A stretch of DNA of 9,427 nt from CAYUYH01 sp964449175. Lineage in GTDB: Bacteria > Planctomycetota > Phycisphaerae > SM23-33. Positions 8,088 to 9,427 of the stretch are shown piece after piece; within the stretch, counting starts at the first letter, position 1; each line of letters opens with the position of its first letter. The notes beneath the pieces are model-generated. The model saw only the letters and a list, made by a program, of their open reading frames with translations, searched no databases and was not told the origin of the DNA. Made by a program: the position numbers and the translations under genes. The stretch covers positions 1 through 9,427 of the forward strand of contig CAYUYH010000101.1 in NCBI GenBank assembly GCA_964449175.1. The letters are read 5' to 3'.

Positions 8088-9007
8088 AGGATATCCGAAT
8101 GACAATGCGGATTTGCGTGCTGCCGAGCATGCTGGCCGCGGCGCTGCTGGCGGCGCCGGCCTGCGTCGCGGACGGTGCGATCCAGCCGACCGAGCCTGCC
8201 GCCGCGGCAACCGAGCCTGTTGCGGAGCCGGCGACCGCATCCGCCGACCCCTGCCAGCCCGCACCGGCGACCGAACCAGCCAGCACCACGCAGCCGACGA
8301 CCGACCCGGCGGCCATGCAGATACTGCTGGCCCTCGAGCGGGCCGGCGAGAAGTACCACACGATCCGGGCCGACCTGGAGATGGTCGTCCTGCTGCCCCA
8401 GCTCGGCGACAGCGAGCGCCGCACCGGCTGGGTCGCCTATCAGCGCCGCACGGACGAGGCCGGCGAGAAGATCCGCGTGCACTTCGAGACGCTCGCCCTC
8501 GGCGAGGGGCCCAACACGCGCCAGCGAGAGGACTACGCCTTCGACGGGCAGTGGGCGGTCGAGGCCAAGCACAGCGTCAAGCAGATCACGCGTTGGCAGG
8601 TCGCCGCCGAGGGCGAGCGGGTGGACGCGCTGCGGATCGGCAAGGGCTCGTTCCCGCCGCTGCCGTTCGGTCAGAAGGCGGCCGAGGTTCTGGAGTACTA
8701 CGAGGCATCCACCCGCCCGCCGGCAGAGGGCGACCCAAGCGGCTGCGATTATGTCAAGCTGCTGGCCCGACGCGAGGAGCGGCGGGACCTACATTTCGTG
8801 ACGCTGGAGATGTGGGTGGACCGCGAGACCGGCCTGCCGGTCAAGATCATGGGCGCCGACAAGGACCGGAACACCAAGACCGTCGCCCTGACCAACGTCA
8901 AGACCGACGAGACCCTCCCGGGCGACGTGTTCGAACTGAAGGGCGGCTTCGGCTGGACTACCAGTATCCGCCGGCTGCCGCCGCCCGACCAGGCAGAGCA
9001 GCGCTAA
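8084..9007 (+). CDS. Exported LolA-like (outer-membrane lipoprotein carrier fold) protein
   Basis: This 307-residue protein has a signal peptide (RMTMR, then a hydrophobic stretch of about 11-25 ending APAC27VA) and a low-complexity Pro/Thr/Glu/Ala linker with TEP and TDP repeats (36-77). A folded domain of about 210 residues follows. The domain begins ILLALERAGEKYHTIRADLEM, runs through beta-strand pairs (RTGWVAYQRR, KIRVHFETLALG, REDYAFDGQWAVEA) and ends VALTNVKTDETLPGDVFEL (267-285). This order, especially the closing strand with 'DVK..E.lP.dvFel', matches LolA/LolB-type carriers, which shelter acyl chains in a half-barrel. Lipidation at Cys27 is possible but position -3 is Ala rather than Leu, so a soluble periplasmic form is equally likely. 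It is the last gene of the operon and overlaps the VTT gene as ATGA. Family call moderate, since carriers diverge strongly. Confidence 0.75.
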   Translation: MKDIRMTMRICVLPSMLAAALLAAPACVADGAIQPTEPAAAATEPVAEPATASADPCQPAPATEPASTTQPTTDPAAMQILLALERAGEKYHTIRADLEMVVLLPQLGDSERRTGWVAYQRRTDEAGEKIRVHFETLALGEGPNTRQREDYAFDGQWAVEAKHSVKQITRWQVAAEGERVDALRIGKGSFPPLPFGQKAAEVLEYYEASTRPPAEGDPSGCDYVKLLARREERRDLHFVTLEMWVDRETGLPVKIMGADKDRNTKTVALTNVKTDETLPGDVFELKGGFGWTTSIRRLPPPDQAEQR

Positions 9008-9055
9008 CTGCCGAGGCGCCGCCGCAACAGCATCACAGCGCCCGCGGCCAGAAGC

Positions 9056-9259
9056 GAGCCGGCGGCGATAAGACCCGTTACGCCAGTCGGCACGGCCGCT
9101 TCGCCGCTCGTTCCATCCAGCCGCTATCACCTCTTGCTGCTCGCTCAACAGCACGGCCTCCAACAGGGCAGTGACGCCGCGACGAGTCCAGTCCTGCACG
9201 CAGGTCCAGAAAGCCTCTTGCCTGTCGCCGGGGCGGCCTGATAAAGACAATCCATCCAT
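9056..9259 (-). pseudogene. IS256-family (mutator-type) transposase, N-terminal remnant
   Basis: Read from the ATG at 9259, about 68 codons resemble the N-terminus of IS256/mutator transposases: RQEAFWTCVQDWTRRGV, LLEAVLLSEQQEVIAAG and NERRSGRADWRNGSYRRRL. The family pattern is a helical 'LEA.l..E..e.lGa..yER..gR..yRNG.y.R.L' segment followed by a strand 'tt.vG...L.vPR'. Here the frame stays open after RRRL but becomes low-complexity Arg/Ala sequence and then runs antisense through the LolA-like gene, so the DDE catalytic domain is absent. A functional transposase is not encoded. An AAGGAG lies 10 nt before the ATG and is buried in a stem. Assignment is from pattern memory and needs a profile search. 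Confidence 0.62.
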
Positions 9260-9310
9260 GGGTACGTCGCTCCTTTCGTCTTCTTGGTGGAGACCAAGGA
9301 GTACGTACCC
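9260..9310 (-). promoter_or_regulatory. Leader hairpin masking the transposase Shine-Dalgarno
   Basis: In minus-strand RNA, GGGUACGU (9310-9303) pairs fully with ACGUACCC (9267-9260), which ends at the base before the AUG. Further in, CUCCUU (9301-9296) pairs fully with AAGGAG (9275-9270), the transposase SD. The two helices are separated by a 1x2 internal loop. A small inner hairpin UUGGU/ACCAA (9297-9293 with 9288-9284) can form alongside if the SD helix is reduced to CUCC/GGAG. Any transcript including 9310 would hide the ribosome site, while one starting inside the stem would expose it. Confidence 0.7.
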
Positions 9311-9324
9311 AACTTATCGCGCCG

Positions 9325-9380
9325 TGTCATGGGGCTTCCGCTTCGGCTCGCTACGCTCGCCTCCGCTCCGCCCCATGACA
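9325..9380. repeat. 11-bp inverted repeat in the transposase leader
   Basis: TGTCATGGGGC (9325-9335) and GCCCCATGACA (9370-9380) are perfect inverted copies around a 34-base spacer rich in CGCT/GCTCGC repeats (GGCTCGCTACGCTCGCC inside). It is not followed by a T run, so it is not an obvious intrinsic terminator on either strand. It lies upstream of the SD-masking stem and is part of the same minus-strand leader. Role unknown. Confidence 0.7.
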
Positions 9381-9427
9381 ACCCAACGCCCACGAACTTA
9401 CACACAACTAAGCGGTCTTGCATAAGT

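Larger units (their letters stand above)
9056..9427 (-). mobile_element. Truncated 5' end of a probable IS256-type insertion sequence
   Basis: This stretch holds a structured leader (9260-9427) and the first part of a transposase gene (9056-9259), and continues past the right edge. Family homology stops near 9056, only 49 bp from the LolA-like stop. The element has therefore lost most of its transposase and its far end, either by deletion or because the operon end abuts a decayed copy. The outer terminus and inverted repeat cannot be defined, since the window ends at 9427. The leader is visibly less GC-rich than the genes to its left, which fits an acquired element. Confidence 0.5.

Noticed and set aside
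9004..9120. Minus-strand reading with VPTG, a hydrophobic run and LLRRRLGS then a stop, resembling a PEP-CTERM/VPXX-CTERM sorting tail.
   Set aside because: TGA and TAG stops lie directly upstream, leaving an open stretch of under 40 codons with no start. The transposase match uses another frame of most of the same bases. Probably a coincidence of GC-rich sequence.
8113..9174. 353-residue plus-strand open frame overlapping the LolA-like gene and extending past it.
   Set aside because: It is Arg/Gly/Ala-rich low-complexity translation in another frame of the LolA-like gene, without an SD or domain.
9145..9423. 92-residue minus-strand frame through the transposase leader (contains TRRDKLGTYSLVSTKKT).
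   Set aside because: It crosses both leader hairpins, overlaps the transposase start in another frame, and shows no family pattern. A leader peptide cannot be excluded but is not supported.

Overview
The window looks like chromosomal DNA of a planctomycete, most likely Phycisphaerae-like. This is inferred from the high GC content, the gene families present (a DUF5060/DUF4038 sugar hydrolase-like protein and a secreted PA14/PKD/repeat protein), and an intergenic palindrome of the type that makes spurious 'HGQDAHA/HGRDART' peptides in PVC genomes. No rRNA, tRNA or CRISPR array was seen.

Layout, left to right. (1) 1-751, minus strand: the N-terminal 250 residues of a DUF5060 + DUF4038 (apiosidase-like) protein that runs off the left edge. 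(2) 752-1005: a divergent intergenic region holding a pair of GC-rich hairpins and a good sigma70-type promoter reading right. (3) 1006-2620, plus strand: a fusion of a TsaC/Sua5 (tRNA t6A) domain with a YwlE-like low-molecular-weight phosphatase domain, overlapping rpiB. This is the gene content and order of Bacillus ywlC-ywlE-ywlF in compressed form. (4) 2658-4733, minus strand: a large exported protein with DUF2341-like, PA14-like, PKD and TPR-like parts, convergent with rpiB. (5) 4831-9007, plus strand: a tight five-gene operon encoding a HAD phosphatase, an FtsX/MacB-type permease, a LolD/MacB-type ATPase, a VTT (TVP38/TMEM64/DedA-like) membrane protein and an exported LolA-like protein. 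Genes overlap or lie within 3 nt of each other. (6) 9056-9427, minus strand: the 5' end of a probable IS256-type transposase gene. Only the N-terminal ~68 codons are recognisable, behind a structured leader that buries the Shine-Dalgarno sequence in a stem.

Working picture. The five-gene operon is the best candidate for an under-described system. It pairs an ABC transporter of the lipoprotein-releasing/MacB type with a periplasmic LolA-like carrier fold and a VTT protein, a family linked to lipid movement across membranes. It could be a planctomycete version of an envelope lipoprotein or lipid trafficking route. The fold assignments are fairly firm. The substrate and the joint function are inference. 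The second point of interest is the SD-masking leader hairpin on the transposase remnant, a design known in other IS families as protection against read-through expression.
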